This document shows positions 37,901-45,631 of a stretch of 64,000 nucleotides of DNA, one piece after another. The position numbers were made by a program, and so were the translations under genes. The number at the start of each line of letters is the position of its first letter. The stretch's first letter is position 1. The notes below the pieces were generated by a model. It did no database searches, was not told where the DNA came from, and saw only the letters and a program-made list of their open reading frames with translations. The stretch lies in the NCBI GenBank assembly GCA_932294295.1, contig OW028584.1, positions 9,370,407-9,434,406 on the forward strand. Reading direction: 5' to 3'. Source of the stretch: Alitta virens (taxonomy: Eukaryota > Annelida > Polychaeta > Phyllodocida > Nereididae).

Positions 37901-40752
37901 CAGCACGATCGAGGCCCAAACGGTGGTGTGCATAGCCACACAATTTTGGGCTTACTCAATTATATATATAGATATCTTTGATGAGAGAAAAGACAGTTAA
38001 TCTGGTCAAAATTATATAAAGTAGATATATGGTTTCAGTTAAATAGGTCGATGATAATTCAAAATTTTAAATATTTCATGACTACCAACTATATAAGTGC
38101 AATTTCAGACAACCTTGGCTGACATGGCGGTGACCAGAAGTGGCGACAAAATCTTCTGCAAATGGACGCGTCCTCTTCGGGTTGTTTTGAGAAGTTATTT
38201 CAACATGTCTTGCAAAAATGGAGACACATACAACCAAGGACATTTTCGTTATGAGTTCGACCTCAAGGGCGTCTCGTATCATCTGCTTGTGGCAAAGGGA
38301 TTGGTATTCACTGGTAGGTGACCTGTCTTTTTTAATGCCCCATTTGTAGACCTTGGTCCATGATCTTACTGGAATTAATGGTGAGGTAGTCTTAACCTAA
38401 AAATGGAAAGTTAGTAACAGAAATATGTTCAGTGGGTTTAATCGGGAGATTGTCTTAATGATATAGAGGATAGAATTTTTGCATCATGAATACAGGAATT
38501 TGTTCCATTTAGTTGTCATCCTTTGGCATTGTGAGATATTAACTTGGTAATTATTATGGTCTTGTCATCTCAACATTACATCTGCCTCTGGCAGGACTTT
38601 GTTCATATAACATACTTGAGTGTTGGGCCATTATTGCTTTGATGAAATTTATATGATTCTTAACAAGACAAACAATTTTAATTGTTGTTCTTTCAGGAAC
38701 AGACGTTATTAGCAAACACGACCAACTTCCAATAATCTCTGAAACAAAAATCAACTTTATTAGTCTACAGACACAGTATGGCTGGCAGCTGCCCATATTT
38801 GTCAAATGCCATGGTGAGAAAATATACTGTAATACAGACATACAAAACATAAAAGAAAATACCATTAAGCAGAAAGATAGACAAAGATGAAAAGCACCTT
38901 GTTATTAAAGATCTTTTATATTAATTAAGCTGACCAACCAGCGCTGTAATTAATTTTCATTTTAGGTGTTCTAGCTATAACTGCCTGGCTTGGACTTGTA
39001 GCTGTTTCCATGACAACAAGCATACATTTCAAAACAACTCTCACCAGACTGAAATGTGGTCAGCCTCTTTGGTACCAGGTACAGATGTACATTAAATTGT
39101 TTTAGGAACTATTATGTAAATAATGTAACCATTTTGACTGAACGACATGTTGAATTGCCACGCTTCCTCGTCATAGTAATTTACCTACATAATAAGGGAA
39201 ATGAACCAAAACTTTCCCTGACCAAACACAGAGTCTAGATATTGATATTATTTGAAATATACAAATGGATTAAGAATTGACAAGACCTGAAGTTTAATGT
39301 TTAAAGTCATATACAAGAAAGGCATGGTAACTTTATTTTTCTTTCTTTTTTTCGTAAAACATTTAACTTTTCTTTTTCAGGTGCACGTTGCTTTTAACAT
39401 CATAGCAGTATTCCTGATGGGAGGCTGCATCGCCCTAATGATGCTCTACCTGAAAGATCAAAACTTTCTCAAATTGGTCAGTTTGATTGTGCACTTCAAA
39501 TATAGAGTAGACGGTGGTGGCACCAATGATGCTAATCCTTTCTTTTCTTGCATACTTTTTTTTTAAATACAAAATATATTTTGTAGAACAGCAAGATACC
39601 CAAATATATGCATGCTTGGAACTTTGAGAATATCAACTACCTGAAAGATCCAGTTGACTATTGTGCATTATGAACAGTGTGTCTGTATGAAATAGTTTGA
39701 AAGTTTGTGTATTACATGGTTAAGAGTTCGTTCGATGACAAGCATGTGATGATTTCAGGAACTGTATTACTTAATCCATGGAGCAGCTGGACTGGGTGCC
39801 ACGGGGCTGGCAGTTTTGCAAATTATGCTTGGTGTGTGTCTACCGAACCAAACCAGGGGTAACCGAGGGTGCTTGGCGATTATGCATCGTCTCTTTGGTG
39901 CAATAGCAATCATAGCAGCCTGTGAGTATATAGAAGATAGGGTTATCGCAGATATGGTTATACTATGGGATATCATATAGTAGGGGTCAACATGGGGAAA
40001 GAAGAAAAAAGCATTGACTCTGTAATAACCAAGTACCCTTTTCTAGAGGCCTCAAACTTGCAGTTGCAGTTAAAGATATTTAATTCGTTTGCAATCTTTT
40101 ACAAATTTATTTACAGGTGTTTCTATAATGATGGGGGCTAACATGAAAGCCCTGGAAGATTGGCTCAGAATGAGGTTGACCATTTTACTGGCGGCTTATA
40201 TTGGTTACATATTGATGTGGAATATTGTCCTGGCTTTGCTTGGCCGTTTCCTTCAACGTAAGTAGTTGACATGCACTAGGGAATGTTATTTACTTTACCA
40301 AGATCAAATAATCACGATACAGTACAGACAGAAATTAATCTTGATAAATTTGAAAATCATATTAACCTATCCCACACTTGGTTTTTGGAATTCACTCTTA
40401 GCTTCACCACTCATGAATTCCTCCGCTGACAGCCCACTCATGGGTTTCATGAGCTGATCCACCACTGTAGTTGGGTTTTATTATAGTATTTACAACGTTA
40501 ACTTCTTTAGTCTGAAATGACGACAGAGCAAAATATGAGTACACTTCTTCTCATTGTTATGTCTGAATTTATATAATTTGCATTGGTTTATTTTCAGGGG
40601 GGAAAAATACTTCAAACAGCCTAGAGGAAACAGCACCGAAGCCCCCTAGCGGAAATGGTGCAAACTACGCATATTACATTATATTTGTGATTTTGTTATT
40701 GGGGTCAACAGTTTTATTGTCTCTGACATTGTCATACCTTGGAATGGCATAA
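13156..40752 (+). CDS. FRRS1: Ferric-chelate reductase 1-like protein (reeler + DOMON + cytochrome b561), 15 coding exons
   Basis: Seen: exons 13156-13231, 13435-13569, 13916-14070, 15193-15284, 28521-28617, 30273-30367, 31043-31151, 31705-31800, 38109-38313, 38697-38813, 38966-39078, 39381-39476, 39759-39921, 40117-40257 and 40598-40752. All junctions are GT-AG and phase-consistent, giving 614 codons plus TAA. Order: signal peptide (residues 1-25), reeler domain (about 30-185), DOMON domain (about 190-350), then a six-helix cytochrome b561 core (about 390-614) with His residues in VHVAFN, LIHGAAG and IMHRLFG that fit heme ligation. Known: FRRS1 proteins are about 590 residues with this domain order; they are membrane b-type cytochromes that move electrons and reduce ferric iron. 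Inferred: endosomal or plasma-membrane reductase. Two in-frame ATGs (13156, 13162) precede the hydrophobic stretch; the first is used here. Introns 4 (13.2 kb) and 8 (6.3 kb) carry transposons. An upstream untranslated exon is possible. Confidence 0.9.
13288..13430. repeat. CTAT/CTGT microsatellite abutting FRRS1 exon 2 acceptor
   Basis: A 30-bp unit starting GCAGTATGACAAAACTCTAT occurs twice, then (CTAT)n and (CTGT)n run up to the acceptor at 13433. The repeat supplies the polypyrimidine tract. Confidence 0.8.
13435..13569 (+). CDS. FRRS1: FRRS1-like coding exon 2 (start of reeler domain)
   Basis: Begins GYPSGAPPAQC, a typical reeler-domain opening, and continues with HGVAPRTSPPPFEI. The acceptor cag directly follows a pyrimidine-rich CTAT microsatellite. 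Donor gtacg, phase 1. Confidence 0.85.
13916..14070 (+). CDS. FRRS1: FRRS1-like coding exon 3 (reeler domain)
   Basis: Codes for the reeler core, including FRFIKGFAIHVRP and VGNFVSFD. Acceptor ttaag, donor gtgag, phase 0. Confidence 0.85.
14217..14609. mobile_element. Small inverted-repeat element (TTTATTCCCCAATT ends) in FRRS1 intron 3
   Basis: TTTATTCCCCAATT at 14217-14230 is matched by its exact complement at 14596-14609. A related sequence with the same left end and tail motifs occurs at about 56020-56330. Just downstream, 14613-14637 forms a hairpin (AAAACCAC / GTGTGGTTTT). Confidence 0.6.
15193..15284 (+). CDS. FRRS1: FRRS1-like coding exon 4 (reeler domain)
   Basis: Codes for NCLTHVAPTSKHRL followed by an FQYLTPAP segment, the conserved second half of reeler domains. 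Acceptor ttttcag, donor gtaagt, phase 2. The intron after it is the 13.2 kb one filled with nested elements. Confidence 0.8.
15285..16884. other. FRRS1 intron 4, portion left of the nested elements
   Basis: AT-rich intron sequence with no element recognised. Confidence 0.5.
16885..16984 (-). pseudogene. Retrotransposon RT fragment, continuation beyond the P element
   Basis: Reads SPWSSPSVLVKKKDGSFRL, the conserved RT motif of gypsy elements. It continues the interrupted RT in the same frame and orientation once the P element and one copy of the 9-bp target are removed. Similarity ends near 16885. Confidence 0.75.
18160..20303. mobile_element. TA-flanked non-autonomous DNA transposon (copy B) inside the P element
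   Basis: About 55-bp terminal inverted repeats with roughly one mismatch, beginning AAGCCCCGTTCCCACATAGC, flanked by TA on both sides. Subterminal arrays of ACTCGGCGAGT-type near-palindromes occupy 18200-18350 and 19880-20220. The middle holds a 150-220 bp tandem repeat. No transposase frame is visible. TA target and TIR suggest mobilisation by a Tc1/mariner-type or similar transposase (inference). Confidence 0.85.
18395..19832. repeat. Tandem repeat of about 150-220 bp units in copy B
   Basis: Five units start near 18395, 19156, 19307, 19530 and 19681. Each contains TATCTCGCTTAATATTTGGT, a TATGG-GTCA segment and TATTTGACGAAAATCGG. Units 1 and 3 carry an extra piece ending in a GCGCTCAGC-type sequence. 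Unit 1 is separated from the rest by about 540 bp of AT-rich sequence. Confidence 0.8.
22756..23650 (-). pseudogene. Retrotransposon protease and N-terminal RT fragment
   Basis: Retropepsin motif LLIDMGAQVSLLS near 23612-23575, with Met where the active-site Thr/Ser normally sits (DTG/DSG), then LLGMDFLKRH, matching the flap-to-C-terminal I/L-L-G-x-D motif. After that, PFKLPARRLGWAQ and DRMLDHGVI match the segment just before the RT fingers. The frame shifts between the two parts. The RT reading frame runs into the P-element target site. Confidence 0.7.
23720..26702 (-). mobile_element. hAT-like element (copy 1) with 8-bp target duplication
   Basis: Flanked by identical CCGTCCAG (23712-23719 and 26703-26710). 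Terminal inverted repeats read TAGGGTGCATCARACCCCCC, with one mismatch in the first 20 bases. An 8-bp target duplication and a TAGGG-type start are hallmarks of hAT elements. It interrupts the gypsy between gag and protease and encodes one transposase-like protein on the minus strand. Confidence 0.85.
24054..26206 (-). pseudogene. Orphan hAT-like transposase, copy 1 (one frameshift, one stop)
   Basis: Three frames in order: 26206-25637 (charged N-terminal part), 25598-24522 (core) and 24521-24054 (C-terminal part). Core and C-terminal frames are in phase, separated by one TAA; the first junction needs a shift near 25650. Motifs: SLHWDSKLM, VFDTTASNTGH, WAACRHHVGEVML and GALHKARWMAK, then ALSRHLWYL. 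These correspond in order to the first Asp, second Asp, C/H-containing insertion and R-W motif of hAT RNase H folds. Assignment to hAT rests on motif order plus TIR and 8-bp duplication. I recall similar uncharacterised proteins in other invertebrates but cannot check. Confidence 0.7.
26885..28005 (-). pseudogene. Retrotransposon gag fragment with CCHC zinc knuckle
   Basis: The frame is broken by several stops and shifts. Recognisable parts are an acidic/Ser-rich region (27880-27680), a helical gag-like segment (27359-27078, with LDLSRKANLASADEE) and a zinc knuckle CFKCQKHGHIHRDC at 26926-26885, spacing C-x2-C-x4-H-x4-C. Such knuckles bind nucleic acid in gag proteins. Confidence 0.65.
27990..28245. 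repeat. Imperfect tandem duplication of about 150 bp
   Basis: AAAAGGCACCACTA occurs at 27994 and 28144, and AGAGTTCTGCT at 28059 and 28210. It lies at the 5' edge of the gypsy remnant, where an LTR would be expected, but I could not identify LTR ends. Confidence 0.5.
28521..28617 (+). CDS. FRRS1: FRRS1-like coding exon 5 (end of reeler domain)
   Basis: Codes for VTFVADKAKYWSRV, matching the last strand of reeler domains where a Trp follows F-x-A-D. Acceptor ccatttcag, donor gtcagt, phase 0. A separate AGT-repeat and SINE tract starts about 40 bases downstream. Confidence 0.75.
28656..28695. repeat. AGC/AGT microsatellite
   Basis: Short (AGC)n(AGT)n tract on one side of the SINE. Confidence 0.8.
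28700..28895 (-). mobile_element. tRNA-derived SINE (same family) in AGT-repeat context
   Basis: The minus strand begins GGGGGCGTAGCTCAGTGGTA, has the box B-like GGTTCGATTCC, then GGCTGTTTCATCCTTCATCT and CCATGGTCCCTGCCTGTCCT. AGT microsatellites flank both sides. It starts just after FRRS1 exon 5. Confidence 0.75.
28896..28984. repeat. AGT microsatellite
   Basis: (AGT)n with GGT variants on the other side of the SINE; yields spurious poly-Val and poly-Leu frames. Confidence 0.85.
29560..29895 (-). pseudogene. LINE reverse transcriptase fragment (CR1/jockey-like)
   Basis: The minus strand reads YQFGFEK, then VIFLDETKAFDLVKHD, KLEKYGV and MGVPQGSVLS. These match the RT motifs F-L-D-x-x-K-A-F-D and G-V-P-Q-G-S-V-L of non-LTR elements. 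Several stops interrupt it. Confidence 0.75.
30273..30367 (+). CDS. FRRS1: FRRS1-like coding exon 6 (start of DOMON domain)
   Basis: Codes for a Cys-rich lead-in (ECGTSRGCFLYPRDCRGLDC) to the DOMON domain. FRRS1 family members have a similar paired-Cys segment here. Acceptor cactag, donor gtagg, phase 2. Confidence 0.8.
30463..30500. repeat. GATA microsatellite
   Basis: (GATA)n then a related GATATTTTAGATGGATAGATA stretch in FRRS1 intron 6. Confidence 0.7.
31043..31151 (+). CDS. FRRS1: FRRS1-like coding exon 7 (DOMON domain)
   Basis: Codes for ALTYRLSSSG and YVTMGFSADNHM, the DOMON hallmark in which G-F-S is followed by a charged residue and a Met. Acceptor ttgcag, donor gtaag, phase 0. Confidence 0.85.
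31705..31800 (+). CDS. FRRS1: FRRS1-like coding exon 8 (DOMON domain)
   Basis: Continues the DOMON with GTDETVTCIST, where family members have G-x-D-x-V-x-C. Acceptor ttgcag, donor gttag, phase 0. The next intron is 6.3 kb and holds a hAT-like element. Confidence 0.8.
31801..33429. other. FRRS1 intron 8, first part
   Basis: AT-rich, no gene or element identified before the LINE tail at 33430. Confidence 0.5.
33430..33585 (+). pseudogene. LINE C-terminal tail fragment
   Basis: Reads WNKLPSEIRLYLNP, then (shifted frame) RLKSYLFKNVNN. W-N-x-L-P-x-x-I-R and F-K-x-x-L-K-x-x-L-F are typical of the end of CR1-type LINE proteins. Lies 270 bp upstream of hAT-like copy 2. Confidence 0.6.
33842..36338 (+). 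mobile_element. hAT-like element (copy 2), shorter and diverged, in FRRS1 intron 8
   Basis: A 24-bp perfect inverted repeat (GCTCCACAAGGCTGCCCCTG plus TTCC at 34041-34064, and its complement at about 36149-36172) sits inside long imperfect inverted ends reaching GGGCACA sequences. Candidate 8-bp flanking duplication GATGTTAT (33834-33841 and 36339-36346). The left end has about 12 extra bases before TAATGGGCAC, so the exact left border is uncertain. Confidence 0.65.
34663..35907 (+). pseudogene. Orphan hAT-like transposase, copy 2 (C-terminally truncated)
   Basis: An acidic/coiled N-terminal frame (34663-35157) ends in TAA and the same frame resumes at once into 35185-35907. Shared motifs with copy 1: LLHWDGKLLPD, KLLGVPK, VFDTTASNTG and WLACRHHVYEVVL. 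The frame stops at 35907 before the R-W motif and C-terminal half, so this copy is a deletion derivative that cannot make a full transposase. Confidence 0.7.
36347..38108. other. FRRS1 intron 8, last part
   Basis: No element recognised. Contains a poly-C run (about 37388-37400). Confidence 0.5.
38109..38313 (+). CDS. FRRS1: FRRS1-like coding exon 9 (end of DOMON domain)
   Basis: Codes for SGDKIFCKWTRPL, matching the conserved I-x-C-x-F/W-x-R-P of FRRS1, then YHLLVAKGLV. Acceptor atttcag, donor gtagg, phase 1. Confidence 0.85.
38564..38605 (+). repeat. Fragment of the second SINE family
   Basis: CTTGTCATCTCAACATTACA followed by TCTGCCTCTGGCAG matches the tail of the SINE at 47350-47650. Confidence 0.6.
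38697..38813 (+). CDS. FRRS1: FRRS1-like coding exon 10 (DOMON to b561 linker)
   Basis: Starts GTDVISKHDQLPIIS and ends just before the first membrane helix. FRRS1 proteins have a similar H-x-x-x-P segment. Acceptor tttcag, donor gtgag, phase 1. Confidence 0.8.
38966..39078 (+). CDS. FRRS1: FRRS1-like coding exon 11 (first b561 helix)
   Basis: Codes for a hydrophobic segment (ITAWLGLVAVSMTTSIHF) followed by GQPLWYQ, a family signature just before the second helix. Acceptor tttag, donor gtacag, phase 0. Confidence 0.85.
39381..39476 (+). CDS. FRRS1: FRRS1-like coding exon 12 (second b561 helix)
   Basis: Starts VHVAFNIIAVFL; the His near the start of the helix is a likely heme ligand. Acceptor ttttcag, donor gtcag, phase 0. 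Confidence 0.85.
39759..39921 (+). CDS. FRRS1: FRRS1-like coding exon 13 (third and fourth b561 helices)
   Basis: Codes for LIHGAAGLGATG and later IMHRLFGAIAII; the two His residues fit the paired heme ligands of cytochrome b561 domains. Acceptor tttcag, donor gtgag, phase 1. Confidence 0.88.
40117..40257 (+). CDS. FRRS1: FRRS1-like coding exon 14 (fifth b561 helix)
   Basis: Codes for the end of helix four (VSIMMGANM) and helix five (LTILLAAYIGYILMWNIV). Acceptor ttacag, donor gtaag, phase 1. Confidence 0.85.
40598..40752 (+). CDS. FRRS1: FRRS1-like terminal exon (last helix and stop)
   Basis: A short polar linker (KNTSNSLEETAPKPPSG) precedes a final helix (YYIIFVILLLGSTVLLSL), then TAA at 40750-40752. 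Acceptor ttttcag. A C-terminal helix is normal for this family. Confidence 0.85.
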
Positions 40753-41113
40753 TGCTAAAATGTGTACACATTTATTTATCTAGTCAGTGTTTATCATATT
40801 TAATTATACATTACATATATTAGAAGGATATACTATTCTTCTTGTAACGTAATTTCTAGACTACAAGCCGGCGCTAAATTGCAAAATTCTCCAATTAAAC
40901 GCCAGTCTCGTTTTGACATAAGTCTTTCTAATTTCTAGGTAAGTATAATGCGCATTTTGATTAAAGTATTTATATAGACTAATGTTCTGATCGGTTAAAC
41001 TCATGCCTCGGGCCATTTTGTTAAAACTTTCACCACTTAATGACCAGCACGTTAGAATGTGCTGTGTCACAATACTGATGTGAAATTGAGGTTAATATTT
41101 GTATTTTTCACCT

Positions 41114-41119
41114 AATAAA
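41114..41119 (+). promoter_or_regulatory. Candidate polyadenylation signal for the FRRS1-like gene
   Basis: AATAAA lies about 360 bases after the stop codon, in AT-rich non-coding sequence. It is the first canonical hexamer I see downstream. Whether it is used is inference. Confidence 0.4.
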
Positions 41120-41973
41120 TCAATTTAATGCATTCTTTTTTCTTTTTTATTCATGAAAAATATGCAAAAAAAATGAAGGCAAAACAGAACCAAGTCAAGA
41201 CCAATGACTAAAGACCAGCTAAATGACATAATTATGGGGCCAACTGTGCAACTTTCATCACTATTGTGGTGACCAAATGAGGACATGTGCATCACTGTGT
41301 TCCATTTGGACGCAGGGCTGGCACACAGACTATGTTGTGGAGATTTACAAGGAAGTTTTTTAATTAACATTACGTGTGTATGTTGACCGCAGACAAACTC
41401 AAGGGTATATTATTGAATCGACGACGTCTGTACATTACTGTTAAGTTATTGTGCCTCTATTTCACTGATGACGTCATATCATCTGCAAGGGGCATTGTAA
41501 AGGCCCCCAAGTCAAAGAATATTACTAAGAAGCGCCACTCTCTATACTTCACTTTGTAAATGCTGTGCACAAACTTCAACGCCTCTAGTGGATAATAAAA
41601 TTTATTCAGAAACGTTCTGACGAGCACGTAGTTTTCAAAATTTCACATTTATAGTATATTAAAATGTAATTTTGCATAATATTAGTGTAATGTGCAAATG
41701 GAGCAATATATTTACCGATTTAAAACGTCAACACAGTTCGAGTTCTGTACATGGTTCAACATTGAAGATCTTAATGCTATGATGACGTCACAATCTGCCA
41801 GTATGACTACTCTAGGGCCCGGATGATATCACGATGAGCTAATAGCCCTGGGGGCACGTTATCATATCGAGCTGTACCTGCAGAGCCCACCAATCCAGAG
41901 TCTCTCCTCCACTTTGCCCTCGGGGCATTGAGCTGCAGGGATCAAACGCTACGCCTGAGGGCATTCCCTCTTT

Positions 41974-42265
41974 GTAGTGTGATTTAATTAGACTAATTTA
42001 TTCATTGAGATCCCAAGGCCATGTTTAATTTATGTATTAAAATCCCTGAGGTTGTTTTATTAAAATGAATGTATACATGCTGTCTATAGACAGGTCAATT
42101 TGACCGCTGTGCCCTGTGGCAAACTCAAAAAACATTGTTCTTCGGCTGTAGTGGGATTTAATTAGATTTATTTACTCATTGAGATCCAAAAGCCCTTTTT
42201 AAAGTATGTATTAAAATCAGCAGGTTGTTTTCCTAAAATGAGCGCATACATGACATTTATAGAAA
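41974..42265. repeat. Tandem duplication of about 174 bp
   Basis: Two units (41974 and 42148) share GATTTAATTAGA, ATTCATTGAGATCC or ACTCATTGAGATCC, GTATTAAAATC and GGTTGTTTT, in the same order. Intergenic. Confidence 0.7.
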
Positions 42266-42286
42266 TGCATACAATATATCTGTACA

Positions 42287-42532
42287 CTATGAGTAGGGCA
42301 AAGCAAACAGAGGGGGGTCATTGGCACGTGCATGACTGTTGATATGGGTGTGCAAGTTGACCAGACTCACCAGTATGCAGCACGTGGTGATCCCGCCAAA
42401 AATGGTACTCAGACTCATCCACACGATCATCCCAGTACCATAGCCACTCAACGCGTCTCTAGATCCAATTAGCGGTTGAGCTAAGTAACTGCAATTCTTG
42501 TCATCGGTGTAGCATTGTCGGTCGTCAAGCAT
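42287..42532 (-). CDS. Small ORF with one predicted membrane helix
   Basis: An 81-codon frame with a polar, Cys-containing start (DDRQCYTDDKNCSY) and a hydrophobic run (MSLSTIFGGITTCCILV). A good donor, gtgagt, follows ATACTG near 42370, so this could be the first coding exon of a longer membrane protein rather than a complete gene. An in-frame stop lies a few codons upstream of the ATG. I do not recognise the family and found no convincing next exon. It could be chance. Confidence 0.3.
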   Translation of the reverse strand: MLDDRQCYTDDKNCSYLAQPLIGSRDALSGYGTGMIVWMSLSTIFGGITTCCILVSLVNLHTHINSHARANDPPLFALPYS

Positions 42533-43521
42533 CTCACCAAGGGGAAGTCAAGGATCATTTCACCACACAGGACTGTGGAAGGCCCCACAACTAGTACGCT
42601 GGCAAATCCAACTGTGTCACCAAGACTTGTCATATCAAATTATATGTACAAATTCCTGCGAACTGTTCGGAACCCACGACCTACGACCTACAAATTTATT
42701 TCGTTGAAGGCAACGTTGATTTTTTAAGGCTTCCAGGAACTGTGAATAACTCACACACTGTGACGAACTTTGGCGACAAGCTACGAAGTTTCACGATGTC
42801 TAATGAACTTTTTGCCAATTAATAGTTCATTGGAGTTCGGCTTGGAGTTCGGCAAGCTGGGAACTGCTTGAATTAATGGGATTCACATGATGAAATCCGA
42901 GGTTTTTTCTTCTTTTTTTTTAAAGTCTTTATGAAATCTAAATATTTTACAAGGAATACAAACCCGCCGAAATTAGGATATTATACGCTTTTTGTGAAGC
43001 GATCCAGAGCTATTTTGTGCGGTTCGCCGTACATTTGAAAGTGCTTAGCGATATAACAGTAGGTCACCAATTCATTGCATTTCACTTTCAGTAGACTGGA
43101 AATCGGCTGTAATAAATAAATGAAAAAACAAAATAACAGACTCCATGTATGTTAAATAACAAAGTTTATTCTAAAATATCACCAGGAGCGCTTCAGTCAA
43201 TTTTCCACTACAAAAACCTACAAAATTCCTTCATATCTTGTGTATAATATTAATATGTACATGCCGAAATACTAATAATGAAACTATACTTTATTTGTAT
43301 GTACAATTCATAGAAAACCAACATATACACTGAAGAGTAACATGGCTTAAAAATGACAAAGCGCTACTATATATATATATTATACAGAGAATCCTGTTAA
43401 TTCAATCTCAACATACCAATGTTTATAACAAGTTTTGACAAAACTAAGTCGACAAAGGTTTATGTCACAATCTTATTCAAGATGTGCACGAATTAAACCA
43501 TCTTATATTTTTCAAGCTTAA

Positions 43522-44931
43522 AGGGGAACTAAAGGACATTTGCATGTTCATCTTAAAAGTTCAATTACATGTAAAATAATATATTGCAGTGCAAGAAACT
43601 GTCTAAAAGGTTAGTTTAGTCTTGTTTTAAGCTAATTAATTGTGCACTTTGAACAAGGCTGTGGGCCGCCATTATTGCACACGGCACCATGACTAGTGAC
43701 GTCACTTATGTACTAGGTCTGGTCAATACAGCATGATTGCAATGAACAATTTGTATTAGGCTGTCAGTCAAAGTCAAAGATACCTTTATTAAAACAGGGT
43801 AATTTCATTCAGTTGTACATGGTATCCATATTTTTTATTTAATTATATATAACTATAAGCACGGGAGTTTACAAACTAAAGTTAGGACTATTTAATAAAA
43901 GGATTATTTGTATGATTAATTTGTTTTAACTATAAGATTAAATTAAGCCAATATTTGGTAATATATTTGGCATCACTATATGTCTGAGCATATATTTGCT
44001 GGGAACAAAATTTGAATACTTCTTTTAAATGCTTAAAATGTTACATAGCCTATAAGACTCACACACAAAAAGCATGTCCAAAAGTTGGGGAATGGTGTCA
44101 TGTAAATGAACGGTCTTAATCTAGTCTAAATTAATCCACGTCTACAGTATCATAATCGCAACTGGAAGACTGAATTGTATTGCATGCCTTGTAGAAAATT
44201 ACAATTCAAACTCCATATTTAATTAATACTTCATGCCAAACACTTGTACTGCTCACAACATTTAACTTGTGAAAGACAGGCAAAATTCCTTGGCACCTGA
44301 AGCATGCCACAATTTTGTTATAGTTTCATTCATAGTATACATGTATATTATTGAATAGTTAGGCCTAGTGTTAGTTTTTGGCATAACCCATCCCCCTCTG
44401 CTCTGGCTACATATATGTTACATATATGTATACAGGTGAAAACAAGCTTATGTAAGGATAAAATATCTTAAAAGCATTTTTGTGCACCTCAGTGGTATAG
44501 TTTAATAAATTTATATTCTATAATTACTGTTTAACAAAGCTAATTTACATTCCCAAAGATTTCAGTGTTTCTCCATAATTGCGTAGTCTCAAATTGTTCA
44601 ATGGCAATTTACTTGACACTTGGTTAGAACAGTGACATGCTCTTTTTTCAATTGCAATTAATAAATTTTGCCTGGTTCTGACAGTCAAGCAGTTGAATTG
44701 CACTTGGCTCTCATAGCCTGTGACCTATAGTATAACAGTGACGTATTTCCGGTCTGTGCAAAACACCGGGAAAGTCGAAAATGGCGGCCTCCGTAGATCA
44801 CAACACGGAGCTAATAAATGCACGATATTACTTTATCAGGGCATATATACAAGTTATGAATATCGGGGATGTGTTTCTATGGACCCAAGCTAACATCTGA
44901 GAGGTAAAGTGCAAAAGGGGTTAGTTCCCCT
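43522..44931. mobile_element. TTAA-flanked non-autonomous element
   Basis: TTAA at 43518-43521 and 44932-44935 brackets inverted ends AGGGGAACTAA. Deeper inverted similarity includes GCCGCCATT and ACGTCACT blocks on both sides. TTAA targets are used by piggyBac and Kolobok superfamilies. No transposase frame was seen. It lies just downstream of the lectin gene stop and may supply its polyadenylation region. Confidence 0.75.
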
Positions 44932-45530
44932 TTAATAGAAACACCTAGCACAAATATAATCCTGATTGAGACAAAATAGGGACAACTCATAACAGCACAC
45001 AAATGACCTCAAAGTTTAACAGTGTTACAACACAATAGGAGCAACAAACTGTAAAGCATTATGAGGTTTTATAATTGAGAATTTATATCACAAGTTGGTT
45101 CTATTTACCACTACAAATATTGTAGATTGTAATATGCAGGTAATTTCATATTTACAAGAAACATACATTCCTTAAAAGAAGTATATAACATTTAAGTACT
45201 CACAATACGATATACAATTATACACCCTTATTGATAACCTTTTTTTTGTAAATTAATGAAACCAACATCTTCTAATAAGAATTTCTTGTTATGCATGACT
45301 ACAGAGCTATCATATCCAGTCTTACTCATGGGAAATAATAGCAAAATATAAATGGTGTTATCGAGTTGTACCACTGAAATCATTTTTACTGGTGTAAAAT
45401 GTTGAAAGATTTTATCAAAATGCACATTGGAGAATCAAAATATAAGTAAAATTCAAAGGACTCTTGTCAGTCATGAAGCCAGGAGTCTACTCCAGGCTCC
45501 ATGGTCAAATAAGGCTGTCATGTGACCGCT

Positions 45531-45631
45531 TCAGTTGATTACTATTCGTTCGTTGAAACCATTTCGCGGAGATCCGTTGGGTGGCGTGCTATAATCCGGG
45601 TCAAAAATTTTCGGATCTGCCATGAGGCCAG
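45531..45631 (-). CDS. Lectin gene terminal exon: cytoplasmic tail 2 and stop
   Basis: Codes for MADPKIFDPDYSTPPNG and ends ERIVIN, then TGA at 45533-45531. Acceptor ttttcag; the phase matches the previous exon. Confidence 0.75.

Noticed and set aside
41125..41370. Minus-strand frame with a hydrophobic stretch
   Set aside because: Antisense to the FRRS1 3' region, with no splice or start support. The hydrophobicity comes from A-rich plus-strand sequence.
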